From Gymnothorax reevesii (taxonomy: Eukaryota > Chordata > Actinopteri > Anguilliformes > Muraenidae), in contig CM056581.1 in NCBI GenBank assembly GCA_029721435.1, positions 71,348,712 through 71,412,711 on the forward strand: 64,000 bases of DNA, written 5' to 3'. The notes below the pieces were generated by a model. That model was not told the origin of the DNA. It saw nothing but the letters and a program-made list of their open reading frames with translations, and did not search any database. The position numbers were made by a program, and so were the translations under genes. Of the stretch, positions 1-12,100 are shown one piece after another (the first letter of the stretch is position 1; the number at the start of each line of letters is the position of its first letter).

Positions 1-305
1 ATAGCAGCCAATTCACTCCTATTTAGTCATACAGTGAAAATTCACTCATGTTTGTCACTTTCCCACTGATTTACACACAGAATGAAAATTTTTGACATGC
101 AGAAGTTAAAAAAAAGAAAGTTTTTAAAAAAGTGTATATCTTCACTTCAGAGACTAATATTCACTTCCAATAGGCCATACAAGCACATTGGAAAAATTGG
201 TGGCATATATGCAGTGCAACAGAGATCTGAAGCATTTCCCAGGCCAGAAACACGCAGAGATTCACATTCTGAGCTTAAAACCTCAAAGAAGCGTGTTTTC
301 ATGAA

Positions 306-334
306 AGAGCGTATGGAGACAATATCAGCGCTCT
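306..334. other. Short dyad near the monomer 3' end (representative)
   Basis: AGAGCG (306-311) and its exact reverse complement CGCTCT (329-334) flank a 17-base loop. The right arm overlaps the palindrome AGCGCT. The element recurs at the same offset in the monomers I read, in all classes. The 6-bp arms are short, so a stable cruciform is not certain. Dyad symmetries have been proposed as a feature of centromeric satellites lacking CENP-B boxes; whether that applies here is inference. Confidence 0.6.
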
Positions 335-353
335 AGCTCGCTTCCGTAAGAAG

Positions 354-705
354 AAAGCAGCCAATTCACTCCTATTTAGTCATACAGTGAAAATTCACTC
401 ATGTTTGTCACTTTCCCACTGATTTACACACGGATTGAAACTTTTTGACAAGCAGAAGTAAAAAAAAAGAAAGTTTTTAAAAAAGTGCATATCTTCACTT
501 CAGAGACTCATATTCACTTCCAATAGGCCATACAAGCAAATTGGACAAATTGCTGCCATATATGCAGTGCACAGTGATCTGAAGCATTTCCCAGCCCAGA
601 TACACGAACAGATTCACTTTCTGAGCTTAAAACCTAGAAGAAGCGTGTTTTCATGAAAGAGCGTATGGAGACAATATCAGCGCTCTAGCTCGCTTCCTTA
701 AGAAG
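354..705 (+). repeat. Class B monomer (reference copy)
   Basis: Class B has 32 copies, usually 352 bp. It differs from A mostly in the middle of the unit: CACGGATTGAAACTTTTTG, GACAAGCAGAAGTA followed by A8-A10, GTGCATATC, CACTTCAGAGACTCAT, CATACAAGCAAATTGG, ACAAATTGCTGCC, GTGCACAGTGATC, CAGCCCAGATACACGAAC, TTCACTTTCTGAGC and CCTAGAAGAAGC. The first ~75 and last ~70 bases match class A. B+ copies with an A10 run start at 1765, 6705, 10939, 16228 and 59259; those at 1765 and 6705 (and the otherwise ordinary B unit at 51496) also have TTTAAGTC. A subset at 26810-47971 carries CATTTAAAATTC in place of CAGTGAAAATTC. All 20 A-tca units are followed directly by B (once, at 4589, by a B-headed hybrid). 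Confidence 0.92.
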
Positions 706-1411
706 ATAGCAGCCAATTCACTCCTATTTAGTCATACAGTGAAAATTCACTCATGTTTGTCACTTTCCCACTGATTTACACACAGAATGAAAATTTTTGA
801 CATGCAGAAGTTAAAAAAAAGAAAGTTTTTAAAAAAGTGTATATCTTCACTACAGAGACTCATATTCACTTCCAATAGGCCATAAAAACACATTGGAAAA
901 ATGGATGGCATATATGCAGTGCAACAGTGATCTGAAGCATTTCCCAGGCCAGATACACGCAGAGATTCACATTCTGAGCTTAAAACCTCAAAGAAGCGTG
1001 TTTTCATGAAAGAGCGTATGGAGACAATATCAGCGCTCTAGGTCGCTTCCTTAAGAAGATAGAAGCCAATTCACTCCTATTTAGTCATACAGTGAAAATT
1101 CACTCATGTTTGTCACTTTCCCACTGATTTACACACAGAATGAAAATTTTTGACATGCAGAAGTTAAAAAAAAGAAAGTTTTTAAAAAAGTGTATATCTT
1201 CACTACAGAGACTCATATTCACTTCCAATAGGCCATAAAAACACATTGGAAAAATGGATGGCATATATGCAGTGCAACAGTGATCTGAAGCATTTCCCAG
1301 GCCAGATACACGCAGAGATTCACATTCTGAGCTTAAAACCTCAAAGTAGCGTGTTTTCATGAAAGAGCGTATGGAGACAATATCAGCGCTCTAGGTCGCT
1401 TCCTTAAGAAG

Positions 1412-1764
1412 ATAGCAGCCAATTCACTCCTATTTAGTCATACAGTGAAAATTCACTCATGTTTGTCACTTTCCCACTGATTTACACACAGAATGAAAAT
1501 TTTTGACATGCAGAAGTTAAAAAAAAGAAAGTTTTTAAAAAAGTGTATATCTTCACTACAGAGACTCATATTCACTTCCAATAGGCCATAAAAACACATT
1601 GGAAAAATGGATGGCATATATGCAGTGCAACAGTGATCTGAAGCATTTCCCAGGCCAGATACACGCAGAGATTCACATTCTGAGCTTAAAACCTCAAAGA
1701 AGCGTGTTTTCATGAAAGAGCGTATGGAGACAATATCAGCGCTCTAGCTCGCTTCCTTAAGAAG
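1412..1764 (+). repeat. Class A monomer (reference copy)
   Basis: This is the commonest type, with about 106 of 181 units. The diagnostic string of sites, left to right, is CACAGAATGAAAATTTTTG, GACATGCAG, an A8 run after AAGTT, GTGTATATC, CACTACAGAGACTCAT, GGCCATAAAAACACATTGG, AATGGATGGC, GCAACAGTGATCTGAAG, CCCAGGCCAGATACACGCAG and CCTCAAAGAAGC. A hand count gives 131 G+C in 353 (37%) and five CpG sites, all in the last third. Linked subtypes occur: A-cc (GCCACAG), A-tca (GATCTCAAG), A-tag (AAAGTAGCG plus CTAGGTCGC), A-atg (ACATGCAG) and A-cgg (CACATCGG). The minus strand carries an 86-codon open frame that I regard as non-coding. Confidence 0.92.
1519..1542. other. A-rich tract with T5A6 (representative)
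   Basis: An A8 run (1519-1526) is followed by GAAAG and T5A6 (1532-1542), which includes TTTTTAAAAA, a perfect palindrome. Each monomer has this tract, with A8 in class A, A9 in most B units and A10 in B+. Copies at 10585 and 15873 have longer T/A runs. It is the crossover zone of the D' and B/A hybrids. A-tracts disfavour or phase nucleosomes, so a positioning role is plausible but unproven. Confidence 0.7.
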
Positions 1765-2118
1765 ATAGCAGCCAATTCACTCCTATTTAAGTCATACAGT
1801 GAAAATTCACTCATGTTTGTCACTTTCCCACTGATTTACACACGGATTGAAACTTTTTGACAAGCAGAAGTAAAAAAAAAAGAAAGTTTTTAAAAAAGTG
1901 CATATCTTCACTTCAGAGACTCATATTCACTTCCAATAGGCCATACAAGCAAATTGGACAAATTGCTGCCATATATGCAGTGCACAGTGATCTGAAGCAT
2001 TTCCCAGCCCAGATACACGAACAGATTCACTTTCTGAGCTTAAAACCTAGAAGAAGCGTGTTTTCATGAAAGAGCGTATGGAGACAATATCAGCGCTCTA
2101 GCTCGCTTCCTTAAGAAG

Positions 2119-2471
2119 ATAGCAGCCAATTCACTCCTATTTAGTCATACAGTGAAAATTCACTCATGTTTGTCACTTTCCCACTGATTTACACACAGAA
2201 TGAAAATTTTTGACATGCAGAAGTTAAAAAAAAGAAAGTTTTTAAAAAAGTGTATATCTTCACTTCAGAGACTAATATTCACTTCCAATAGGCCATACAA
2301 GCACATTGGAAAAATTGGTGGCATATATGCAGTGCAACAGAGATCTGAAGCATTTCCCAGGCCAGAAACACGCAGAGATTCACATTCTGAGCTTAAAACC
2401 TCAAAGAAGCGTGTTTTCATGAAAGAGCGTATGGAGACAATATCAGCGCTCTAGCTCGCTTCCCTAAGAAG
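2119..2471 (+). repeat. Class C monomer (reference copy)
   Basis: Class C has 25 complete copies (starts 1, 2119, 7059, 9173, 11292, 14461, 16581, 18342, 25398, 27162, 29279, 31748, 33865, 39154, 44443, 46206, 48323, 51849, 53613, 56083, 59612, 61729, plus the variant C' at 3530, 8470 and 12348) and the partial unit at 63846. It shares the A head, then shows CACTTCAGAGACTAATATTC, CATACAAGCACATTGG, AAATTGGTGGC and CAACAGAGATCTGAAG. The last motif contains AGATCT, which is largely specific to this class. Most C copies end in CTTCCCTAAG instead of CTTCCTTAAG. C' copies instead have GATTTAAACACAG, GTCCCACAGTG and GAGCGTAAAAC. Class C normally follows B and closes the 6-monomer core. Confidence 0.9.
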
Positions 2472-4588
2472 ATAGCAGCCAATTCACTCCTATTTAGTCA
2501 TACAGTGAAAATTCACTCATGTTTGTCACTTTCCCACTGATTTACACACAGAATGAAAATTTTTGACATGCAGAAGTTAAAAAAAAGAAAGTTTTTAAAA
2601 AAGTGTATATCTTCACTACAGAGACTCATATTCACTTCCAATAGGCCATAAAAACACATTGGAAAAATGGATGGCATATATGCAGTGCAACAGTGATCTG
2701 AAGCATTTCCCAGGCCAGATACACGCAGAGATTCACATTCTGAGCTTAAAACCTCAAAGAAGCGTGTTTTCATGAAAGAGCGTATGGAGACAATATCAGC
2801 GCTCTAGCTCGCTTCCTTAAGAAGATAGAAGCCAATTCACTCCTATTTAGTCATACAGTGAAAATTCACTCATGTTTGTCACTTTCCCACTGATTTACAC
2901 ACAGAATGAAAATTTTTGACACGCAGAAGTTAAAAAAAAGAAAGTTTTTAAAAAAGTGTATATCTTCACTACAGAGACTCATATTCACTTCCAATAGGCC
3001 ATAAAAACACATTGGAAAAATGGATGGCATATATGCAGTGCAACAGTGATCTGAAGCATTTCCCAGGCCAGATACACGCAGAGATTCACATTCTGAGCTT
3101 AAAACCTCAAAGAAGCGTGTTTTCATGAAAGAGCGTATGGAGACAATATCAGCGCTCTAGCTCGCTTCCTTAAGAAGATAGCAGCCAATTCACTCCTATT
3201 TAGTCATACAGTGAAAATTCACTCATGTTTGTCACTTTCCCACTGATTTACACACGGATTGAAACTTTTTGACAAGCAGAAGTAAAAAAAAAGAAAGTTT
3301 TTAAAAAAGTGCATATCTTCACTTCAGAGACTCATATTCACTTCCAATAGGCCATACAAGCAAATTGGACAAATTGCTGCCATATATGCAGTGCACAGTG
3401 ATCTGAAGCATTTCCCAGCCCAGATACACGAACAGATTCACTTTCTGAGCTTAAAACCTAGAAGAAGCGTGTTTTCATGAAAGAGCGTATGGAGACAATA
3501 TCAGCGCTCTAGCTCGCTTCCTTAAGAAGATAGCAGCCAATTCACTCCTATTTAGTCATACAGTGAAAATTCACTCATGTTTGTCACTTTCCCACTGATT
3601 TAAACACAGAATGAAAATTTTTGACATGCAGAAGTTAAAAAAAAGAAAGTTTTTAAAAAAGTGTATATCTTCACTTCAGAGACTAATATTCACTTCCAAT
3701 AGGCCATACAAGCACATTGGAAAAATTGGTGGCATATATGCAGTCCCACAGTGATCTGAAGCATTTCCCAGGCCAGATACACGCAGAGATTCACATTCTG
3801 AGCGTAAAACCTCAAAGAAGCGTGTTTTCATGAAAGAGCGTATGGAGACAATATCAGCGCTCTAGCTCGCTTCCTTAAGAAGATAGAAGCCAATTCACTC
3901 CTATTTAGTCATACAGTGAAAATTCACTCATGTTTGTCACTTTCCCACTGATTTACACACAGAATGAAAATTTTTGACATGCAGAAGTTAAAAAAAAGAA
4001 AGTTTTTAAAAAAGTGTATATCTTCACTACAGAGACTCATATTCACTTCCAATAGGCCATAAAAACACATTGGAAAAATGGATGGCATATATGCAGTGCA
4101 ACAGTGATCTGAAGCATTTCCCAGGCCAGATACACGCAGAGATTCACATTCTGAGCTTAAAACCTCAAAGAAGCGTGTTTTCATGAAAGAGCGTATGGAG
4201 ACAATATCAGCGCTCTAGCTCGCTTCCTTAAGAAGATAGAAGCCAATTCACTCCTATTTAGTCATACAGTGAAAATTCACTCATGTTTGTCACTTTCCCA
4301 CTGATTTACACACAGAATGAAAATTTTTGACACGCAGAAGTTAAAAAAAAGAAAGTTTTTAAAAAAGTGTATATCTTCACTACAGAGACTCATATTCACT
4401 TCCAATAGGCCATAAAAACACATTGGAAAAATGGATGGCATATATTCAGTGCAACAGTGATCTCAAGCATTTCCCAGGCCAGATACACGCAGAGATTCAC
4501 ATTCTGAGCTTAAAACCTCAAAGAAGCGTGTTTTCATGAAAGAGCGTATGGAGACAATATCAGCGCTCTAGCTCGCTTCCTTAAGAAG

Positions 4589-4940
4589 ATAGCAGCCAAT
4601 TCACTCCAATTTAGTCATACAGTGAAAATTCACTCATGTTTGTCACTTTCCCACTGATTTACACACGGATTGAAACATTTTGACAAGCAGAAGTAAAAAA
4701 AAGAAAGTTTTTAAAAAAGTGTATATCTTCACTACAGAGACTCATATTCACTTCCAATAGGCCATAAAAACACATTGGAAAAATGGATGGCATATATGCA
4801 GTGCAACAGAGATCTGAAGCATTACCCAGGCCAGATACACGCAGAGATTCACATTCTGAGCTTAAAACCTCAAAGAAGCGTGTTTTCATGAAAGAGCGTA
4901 TGGAGACAATATCAGCGCTCTAGCTCGCTTCCTTAAGAAG
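4589..4940 (+). repeat. Unique B-head/A-tail hybrid monomer
   Basis: This is the only unit seen with a B head (CACGGATTGAAACATTTTG, GACAAGCAGAAGTA) joined to an A tail (GTGTATATCTTCACTACAG onward). The switch falls in the A-rich tract, so its junction is the mirror image of D'. It shares two rare marks, CACTCCAATTT and GAAACATTTTG, with the pure B unit at 13407, and the two match up to 4721/13539 before diverging (T at 4722, C at 13540). The tail has CAACAGAGATCTG and GCATTACCC, also seen in the class C units at 11292 and 16581, so the tail donor was not a standard A unit. Confidence 0.85.
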
Positions 4941-5293
4941 ATAGAAGCCAATTCACTCCTATTTAGTCATACAGTGAAAATTCACTCATGTTTGTCACTT
5001 GCCCACTGATTTACACACAGAATGAAAATTTTTGACATGCAGAAGTTAAAAAAAAGAAAGTTTTTAAAAAAGTGTATATCTTCACTACAGAGACTCATAT
5101 TCACTTCCAATAGGCCATAAAAACACATCGGAAAAATGGATGGCATATATGCAGTGCAACAGTGATCTGAAGCATTTCCCAGGCCAGATACACGCAGAGA
5201 TTCACATTCTGAGCTTAAAACCTCAAAGAAGCGTGTTTTCATGAAAGAGCGTATGGAGACAATATCAGCGCTCTAGCTCGCTTCCGTAAGAAG

Positions 5294-8200
5294 AAAGCAG
5301 CCAATTCACTCCTATTTAGTCATACAGTGAAAATTCACTCATGTTTGTCACTTTCCCACTGATTTACACACGGATTGAAACTTTTTGACAAGCAGAAGTA
5401 AAAAAAAAGAAAGTTTTTAAAAAAGTGCATATCTTCACTTCAGAGACTCATATTCACTTCCAATAGGCCATACAAGCAAATTGGACAAATTGCTGCCATA
5501 TATGCAGTGCACAGTGATCTGAAGCATTTCCCAGCCCAGATACACGAACAGATTCACTTTCTGAGCTTAAAACCTAGAAGAAGCGTGTTTTCATGAAAGA
5601 GCGTATGGAGACAATATCAGCGCTCTAGCTCGCTTCCTTAAGAAGATAGCAGCCAATTCACTCCTATTTAGTCATACAGTGAAAATTCACTCATGTTTGT
5701 CACTTTCCCACTGATTTACACACAGAATGAAAATTTTTGACATGCAGAAGTTAAAAAAAAGAAAGTTTTTAAAAAAGTGTATATCTTCACGACAGAGACT
5801 CATATTCACTTCCAATAGGCCATAAAAACACATTGGAAAAATGGATGGCATATATGCAGTGCAACAGTGATCTGAAGCATTTCCCAGGCCAGATACACGC
5901 AGAGATTCACATTCTGAGCTTAAAACCTCAAAGAAGCGTGTTTTCATGAAAGAGCGTATGGAGACAATATCAGCGCTCTAGGTCGCTTCCTTAAGAAGAT
6001 AGAAGCCAATTCACTCCTATTTAGTCATACAGTGAAAATTCACTCATGTTTGTCACTTTCCCACTGATTTACACACAGAATGAAAATTTTTGACATGCAG
6101 AAGTTAAAAAAAAGAAAGTTTTTAAAAAAGTGTATATCTTCACTACAGAGACTCATATTCACTTCCAATAGGCCATAAAAACACATTGGAAAAATGGATG
6201 GCATATATGCAGTGCAACAGTGATCTGAAGCATTTCCCAGGCCAGATACACGCAGAGATTCACATTCTGAGCTTAAAACCTCAAAGTAGCGTGTTTTCAT
6301 GAAAGAGCGTATGGAGACAATATCAGCGCTCTAGGTCGCTTCCTTAAGAAGATAGCAGCCAATTCACTCCTATTTAGTCATACAGTGAAAATTCACTCAT
6401 GTTTGTCACTTTCCCACTGATTTACACACAGAATGAAAATTTTTGACATGCAGAAGTTAAAAAAAAGAAAGTTTTTAAAAAAGTGTATATCTTCACTACA
6501 GAGACTCATATTCACTTCCAATAGGCCATAAAAACACATTGGAAAAATGGATGGCATATATGCAGTGCAACAGTGATCTGAAGCATTTCCCAGGCCAGAT
6601 ACACGCAGAGATTCACATTCTGAGCTTAAAACCTCAAAGAAGCGTGTTTTCATGAAAGAGCGTATGGAGACAATATCAGCGCTCTAGCTCGCTTCCTTAA
6701 GAAGATAGCAGCCAATTCACTCCTATTTAAGTCATACAGTGAAAATTCACTCATGTTTGTCACTTTCCCACTGATTTACACACGGATTGAAACTTTTTGA
6801 CAAGCAGAAGTAAAAAAAAAAGAAAGTTTTTAAAAAAGTGCATATCTTCACTTCAGAGACTCATATTCACTTCCAATAGGCCATACAAGCAAATTGGACA
6901 AATTGCTGCCATATATGCAGTGCACAGTGATCTGAAGCATTTCCCAGCCCAGATACACGAACAGATTCACTTTCTGAGCTTAAAACCTAGAAGAAGCGTG
7001 TTTTCATGAAAGAGCGTATGGAGACAATATCAGCGCTCTAGCTCGCTTCCTTAAGAAGATAGCAGCCAATTCACTCCTATTTAGTCATACAGTGAAAATT
7101 CACTCATGTTTGTCACTTTCCCACTGATTTACACACAGAATGAAAATTTTTGACATGCAGAAGTTAAAAAAAAGAAAGTTTTTAAAAAAGTGTATATCTT
7201 CACTTCAGAGACTAATATTCACTTCCAATAGGCCATACAAGCACATTGGAAAAATTGGTGGCATATATGCAGTGCAACAGAGATCTGAAGCATTTCCCAG
7301 GCCAGAAACACGCAGAGATTCACATTCTGAGCTTAAAACCTCAAAGAAGCGTGTTTTCATGAAAGAGCGTATGGAGACAATATCAGCGCTCTAGCTCGCT
7401 TCCCTAAGAAGATAGCAGCCAATTCACTCCTATTTAGTCATACAGTGAAAATTCACTCATGTTTGTCACTTTCCCACTGATTTACACACAGAATGAAAAT
7501 TTTTGACATGCAGAAGTTAAAAAAAAGAAAGTTTTTAAAAAAGTGTATATCTTCACTACAGAGACTCATATTCACTTCCAATAGGCCATAAAAACACATT
7601 GGAAAAATGGATGGCATATATGCAGTGCAACAGTGATCTGAAGCATTTCCCAGGCCAGATACACGCAGAGATTCACATTCTGAGCTTAAAACCTCAAAGA
7701 AGCGTGTTTTCATGAAAGAGCGTATGGAGACAATATCAGCGCTCTAGCTCGCTTCCTTAAGAAGATAGAAGCCAATTCACTCCTATTTAGTCATACAGTG
7801 AAAATTCACTCATGTTTGTCACTTTCCCACTGATTTACACACAGAATGAAAATTTTTGACACGCAGAAGTTAAAAAAAAGAAAGTTTTTAAAAAAGTGTA
7901 TATCTTCACTACAGAGACTCATATTCACTTCCAATAGGCCATAAAAACACATTGGAAAAATGGATGGCATATATGCAGTGCAACAGTGATCTGAAGCATT
8001 TCCCAGGCCAGATACACGCAGAGATTCACATTCTGAGCTTAAAACCTCAAAGAAGCGTGTTTTCATGAAAGAGCGTATGGAGACAATATCAGCGCTCTAG
8101 CTCGCTTCCTTAAGAAGATAGCAGCCAATTCACTCCTATTTAGTCATACAGTGAAAATTCACTCATGTTTGTCACTTTCCCACTGATTTACACACGGATT

Positions 8201-8822
8201 GAAACTTTTTGACAAGCAGAAGTAAAAAAAAAGAAAGTTTTTAAAAAAGTGCATATCTTCACTTCAGAGACTCATATTCACTTCCAATAGGCCATACAAG
8301 CAAATTGGACAAATTGCTGCCATATATGCAGTGCACAGTGATCTGAAGCATTTCCCAGCCCAGATACACGAACAGATTCACTTTCTGAGCTTAAAACCTA
8401 GAAGAAGCGTGTTTTCATGAAAGAGCGTATGGAGACAATATCAGCGCTCTAGCTCGCTTCCTTAAGAAGATAGCAGCCAATTCACTCCTATTTAGTCATA
8501 CAGTGAAAATTCACTCATGTTTGTCACTTTCCCACTGATTTAAACACAGAATGAAAATTTTTGACATGCAGAAGTTAAAAAAAAGAAAGTTTTTAAAAAA
8601 GTGTATATCTTCACTTCAGAGACTAATATTCACTTCCAATAGGCCATACAAGCACATTGGAAAAATTGGTGGCATATATGCAGTCCCACAGTGATCTGAA
8701 GCATTTCCCAGGCCAGATACACGCAGAGATTCACATTCTGAGCGTAAAACCTCAAAGAAGCGTGTTTTCATGAAAGAGCGTATGGAGACAATATCAGCGC
8801 TCTAGCTCGCTTCCTTAAGAAG
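5294..8822 (+). repeat. 14-monomer HOR, partial copy 2 (10 monomers)
   Basis: Monomer starts are 5294, 5646, 5999, 6352, 6705, 7059, 7412, 7765, 8118 and 8470, each exactly 4,940 bp beyond its partner in copy 1. Private marks shared with copy 1 include GGCCAGAAACACG in the C unit, TTTAAGTC in the B+ unit, and GATTTAAACACAG with GAGCGTAAAAC in C'. Similarity continues into the head of the next unit and stops at 8900, where the D' deletion begins. Confidence 0.85.
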
Positions 8823-9172
8823 ATAGAAGCCAATTCACTCCTATTTAGTCATACAGTGAAAATTCACTCATGTTTGTCACTTTCCCACTGATTTACACAC
8901 AATGAAAATTTTTGACATGCAGAAGTTAAAAAAAAGAAAGTTTTTAAAAAAGTGCATATCTTCACTTCAGAGACTCATATTCACTTCCAATAGGCCATAC
9001 AAGCAAATTGGACAAATTGCTGCCATATATGCAGTGCACAGTGATCTGAAGCATTTCCCAGCCCAGATACACGAACAGATTCACTTTCTGAGCTTAAAAC
9101 CTAGAAGAAGCGTGTTTTCATGAAAGAGCGTATGGAGACAATATCAGCGCTCTAGCTCGCTTCCTTAAGAAG
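8823..9172 (+). repeat. D' hybrid monomer, 350 bp, first copy
   Basis: This unit has a class A head with a 2-base loss (CACACAATGAAAA instead of CACACAGAATGAAAA). It continues as A through GACATGCAGAAGTT and the A8 run, then switches to B at GTGCATATCTTCACTTCAG and stays B to the end. The crossover therefore lies inside the A-rich tract, unlike the D class, whose crossover is further right. It is also the point where similarity to the 14-mer HOR upstream stops: 3960 and 8900 are the last matching bases. A second copy is at 14111. Confidence 0.87.
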
Positions 9173-12100
9173 ATAGCAGCCAATTCACTCCTATTTAGTC
9201 ATACAGTGAAAATTCACTCATGTTTGTCACTTTCCCACTGATTTACACACAGAATGAAAATTTTTGACATGCAGAAGTTAAAAAAAAGAAAGTTTTTAAA
9301 AAAGTGTATATCTTCACTTCAGAGACTAATATTCACTTCCAATAGGCGATACAAGCACATTGGAAAAATTGGTGGCATATATGCAGTGCAACAGAGATCT
9401 GAAGCATTTCCCAGGCCAGATACACGCAGAGATTCACATTCTGAGCTTAAAACCTCAAAGAAGCGTGTTTTCATGAAAGAGCGTATGGAGACAATATCAG
9501 CGCTCTAGCTCGCTTCCCTAAGAAGATAGCAGCCAATTCACTCCTATTTAGTCATACAGTGAAAATTCACTCATGTTTGTCACTTTCCCACTGATTTACA
9601 CACAGAATGAAAATTTTTGACATGCAGAAGTTAAAAAAAAGAAAGTTTTTAAAAAAGTGTATATCTTCACTACAGAGACTCATATTCACTTCCAATAGGC
9701 CATAAAAACACATTGGAAAAATGGATGGCATATATGCAGTGCCATAGTGATCTGAAGCATTTCCCAGCCCAGATACACGCAGAGATTCACATTCTGAGCT
9801 TAAAACCTCAAAGAAGCGTGTTTTCATGAAAGAGCGTATGGAGACAATATCAGCGCTCTAGCTCGCTTCCTTAAGAAGATAGAAGCCAATTCACTCCTAT
9901 TTAGTCATACAGTGAAAATTCACTCATGTTTGTCACTTTCCCACTGATTTACACACAGAATGAAAATTTTTGACATGCAGAAGTTAAAAAAAAGAAAGTT
10001 TTTAAAAAAGTGTATATCTTCACTACAGAGACTCATATTCACTTCCAATAGGCCATAAAAACACATTGGAAAAATGGATGGCATATATGCAGTGCAACAG
10101 TGATCTGAAGCATTTCCCAGGCCAGATACACGCAGAGATTCACATTCTGAGCTTAAAACCTCAAAGAAGCGTGTTTTCATGAAAGAGCGTATGGAGACAA
10201 TATCAGCGCTCTAGCTCGCTTCCTTAAGAAGATAGAAGCCAATTCACTCCTATTTAGTCATACAGTGAAAATTCACTCATGTTTGTCACTTTCCCACTGA
10301 TTTACACACAGAATGAAAATTTTTGACATGCAGAAGTTAAAAAAAAGAAAGTTTTTAAAAAAGTGTATATCTTCACTACAGAGACTCATATTCACTTCCA
10401 ATAGGCCATAAAAACACATTGGAAAAATGGATGGCATATATGCAGTGCAACAGTGATCTGAAGCATTTCCCAGGCCAGATACACGCAGAGATTCACATTC
10501 TGAGCTAAAAACCTCAAAGAAGCGTGTTTTCATGAAAGAGCGTATGGAGACAATATCAGCGCTCTAGCTCGCTTCCTTAAGAAGATAGAAGCCAATTCAC
10601 TCCTATTTAGTCATACAGTGAAAATTCACTCATGTTTGTCACTTTCCCACTGATTTACACACAGAATGAAAATTTTTGACACGCAGAAGTTAAAAAAAAG
10701 AAAGTTTTTAAAAAAAGTGTATATCTTCACTACAGAGACTCATATTCACTTCCAATAGGCCATAAAAACACATTGGAAAAATGGATGGCATATATGCAGT
10801 GCAACAGTGATCTCAAGCATTTCCCAGGCCAGATACACGCAGAGATTTACATTCTGAGCTTAAAACCTCAAAGAAGCGTGTTTTCATGAAAGAGCGTATG
10901 GAGACAATATCAGCGCTCTAGCTCGCTTCCTTAAGAAGATAGCAGCCAATTCACTCCTATTTAGTCATACAGTGAAAATTCACTCATGTTTGTCACTTTC
11001 CCACTGATTTACACACGGATTGAAACTTTTTGACAAGCAGAAGTAAAAAAAAAAGAAAGTTTTTAAAAAAGTGCATATCTTCACTTCAGAGACTCATATT
11101 CACTTCCAATAGGCCATACAAGCAAATTGGACAAATTGCTGCCATATATGCAGTGCACAGTGATCTGAAGCATTTCCCAGCCCAGATACACGAACAGATT
11201 CACTTTCTGAGCTTAAAACCTAGAAGAAGCGTGTTTTCATGAAAGAGCGTATGGAGACAATATCAGCGCTCTAGCTCGCTTCCTTAAGAAGATAGCAGCC
11301 AATTCACTCCTATTTAGTCATACAGTGAAAATTCACTCATGTTTGTCACTTTCCCACTGATTTACACACAGAATGAAAATTTTTGACATGCAGAAGTTAA
11401 AAAAAAGAAAGTTTTTAAAAAAGTGTATATCTTCACTTCAGAGACTAATATTCACTTCCAATAGGCCATACAAGCACATTGGAAAAATTGGTGGCATATA
11501 TGCAGTGCAACAGAGATCTGAAGCATTACCCAGGCCAGATACACGCAGAGATTCACATTCTGAGCTTAAAACCTCAAAGAAGCGTGTTTTCATGAAAGAG
11601 CGTATGGAGACAATATCAGCGCTCTAGCTCGCTTCCTTAAGAAGATAGCAGCCAATTCACTCCTATTTAGTCATACAGTGAAAATTCACTCATGTTTGTC
11701 ACTTTCCCACTGATTTAATCAGAATGAAAATTTTTGACATGCAGAAGTTAAAAAAAAGAAAGTTTTTAAAAAAGTGTATATCTTCACTACAGAGACTCAT
11801 ATTCACTTCCAATAGGCCATAAAAACACATTGGAAAAATGGATGGCATATATGCAGTGCAACAGTGATCTGAAGCATTTCCCAGGCCAGATACACGCAGA
11901 GATTCACATTCTGAGCTTAAAACCTCAAAGTAGCGTGTTTTCATGAAAGAGCGTATGGAGACAATATCAGCGCTCTAGGTCGCTTCCTTAAGAAGATAGC
12001 AGCCAATTCACTCCTATTTAGTCATACAGTGAAAATTCACTCATGTTTGTCACTTTCCCACTGATTTACACACAGAATGAAAATTTTTGACATGCAGAAG

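Larger units (their letters stand above)
354..5293 (+). repeat. 14-monomer HOR, copy 1 (4,940 bp)
   Basis: Monomer order from 354: B, A, A-tag, A, B+, C, A, A, B, C', A, A-tca, B/A hybrid (4589), A-cgg-like (4941). The next unit at 5294 repeats the first: both are preceded by the rare junction CTTCCGTAAGAAGAAAG. Period 4,940 bp. By eye, 250-3960 matches 5190-8900, with one difference noticed (T at 851, G at 5791). The last part of this copy (3883-5293) has no equivalent in the second copy, which instead switches to the 15-mer block at 8823. Confidence 0.85.

Noticed and set aside
1..353. Monomer as a diverged dimer of two ~176-bp halves
   Set aside because: TTCAC recurs near offsets 12, 41, 141, 160 and 261, but the halves do not align over any useful length by eye.
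747..1007. Recurring 86-codon minus-strand open frame in most class A monomers
   Set aside because: It recurs only because the monomers are near-identical. The A-tca subtype carries a stop in the same frame (GATCTCAAG reads GCT TGA on the minus strand), B, C and D lack the frame, 44796 is frameshifted, and no domain is recognisable. No sign of coding constraint.
1059..1411. Pol III internal promoter suggested by GGTCGCTTCC in A-tag units
   Set aside because: The match to a B box is weak, there is no convincing A box at the right spacing, and the segment is an ordinary variant of GCTCGCTTCC.
2200..2454. 84-codon plus-strand open frame in class C, and 70-74 codon frames in B and D units
   Set aside because: These are lysine-rich at the start because they read the A-rich tract. 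They exist only within single monomers, shift with homopolymer length and have no partner genes or recognisable motifs.
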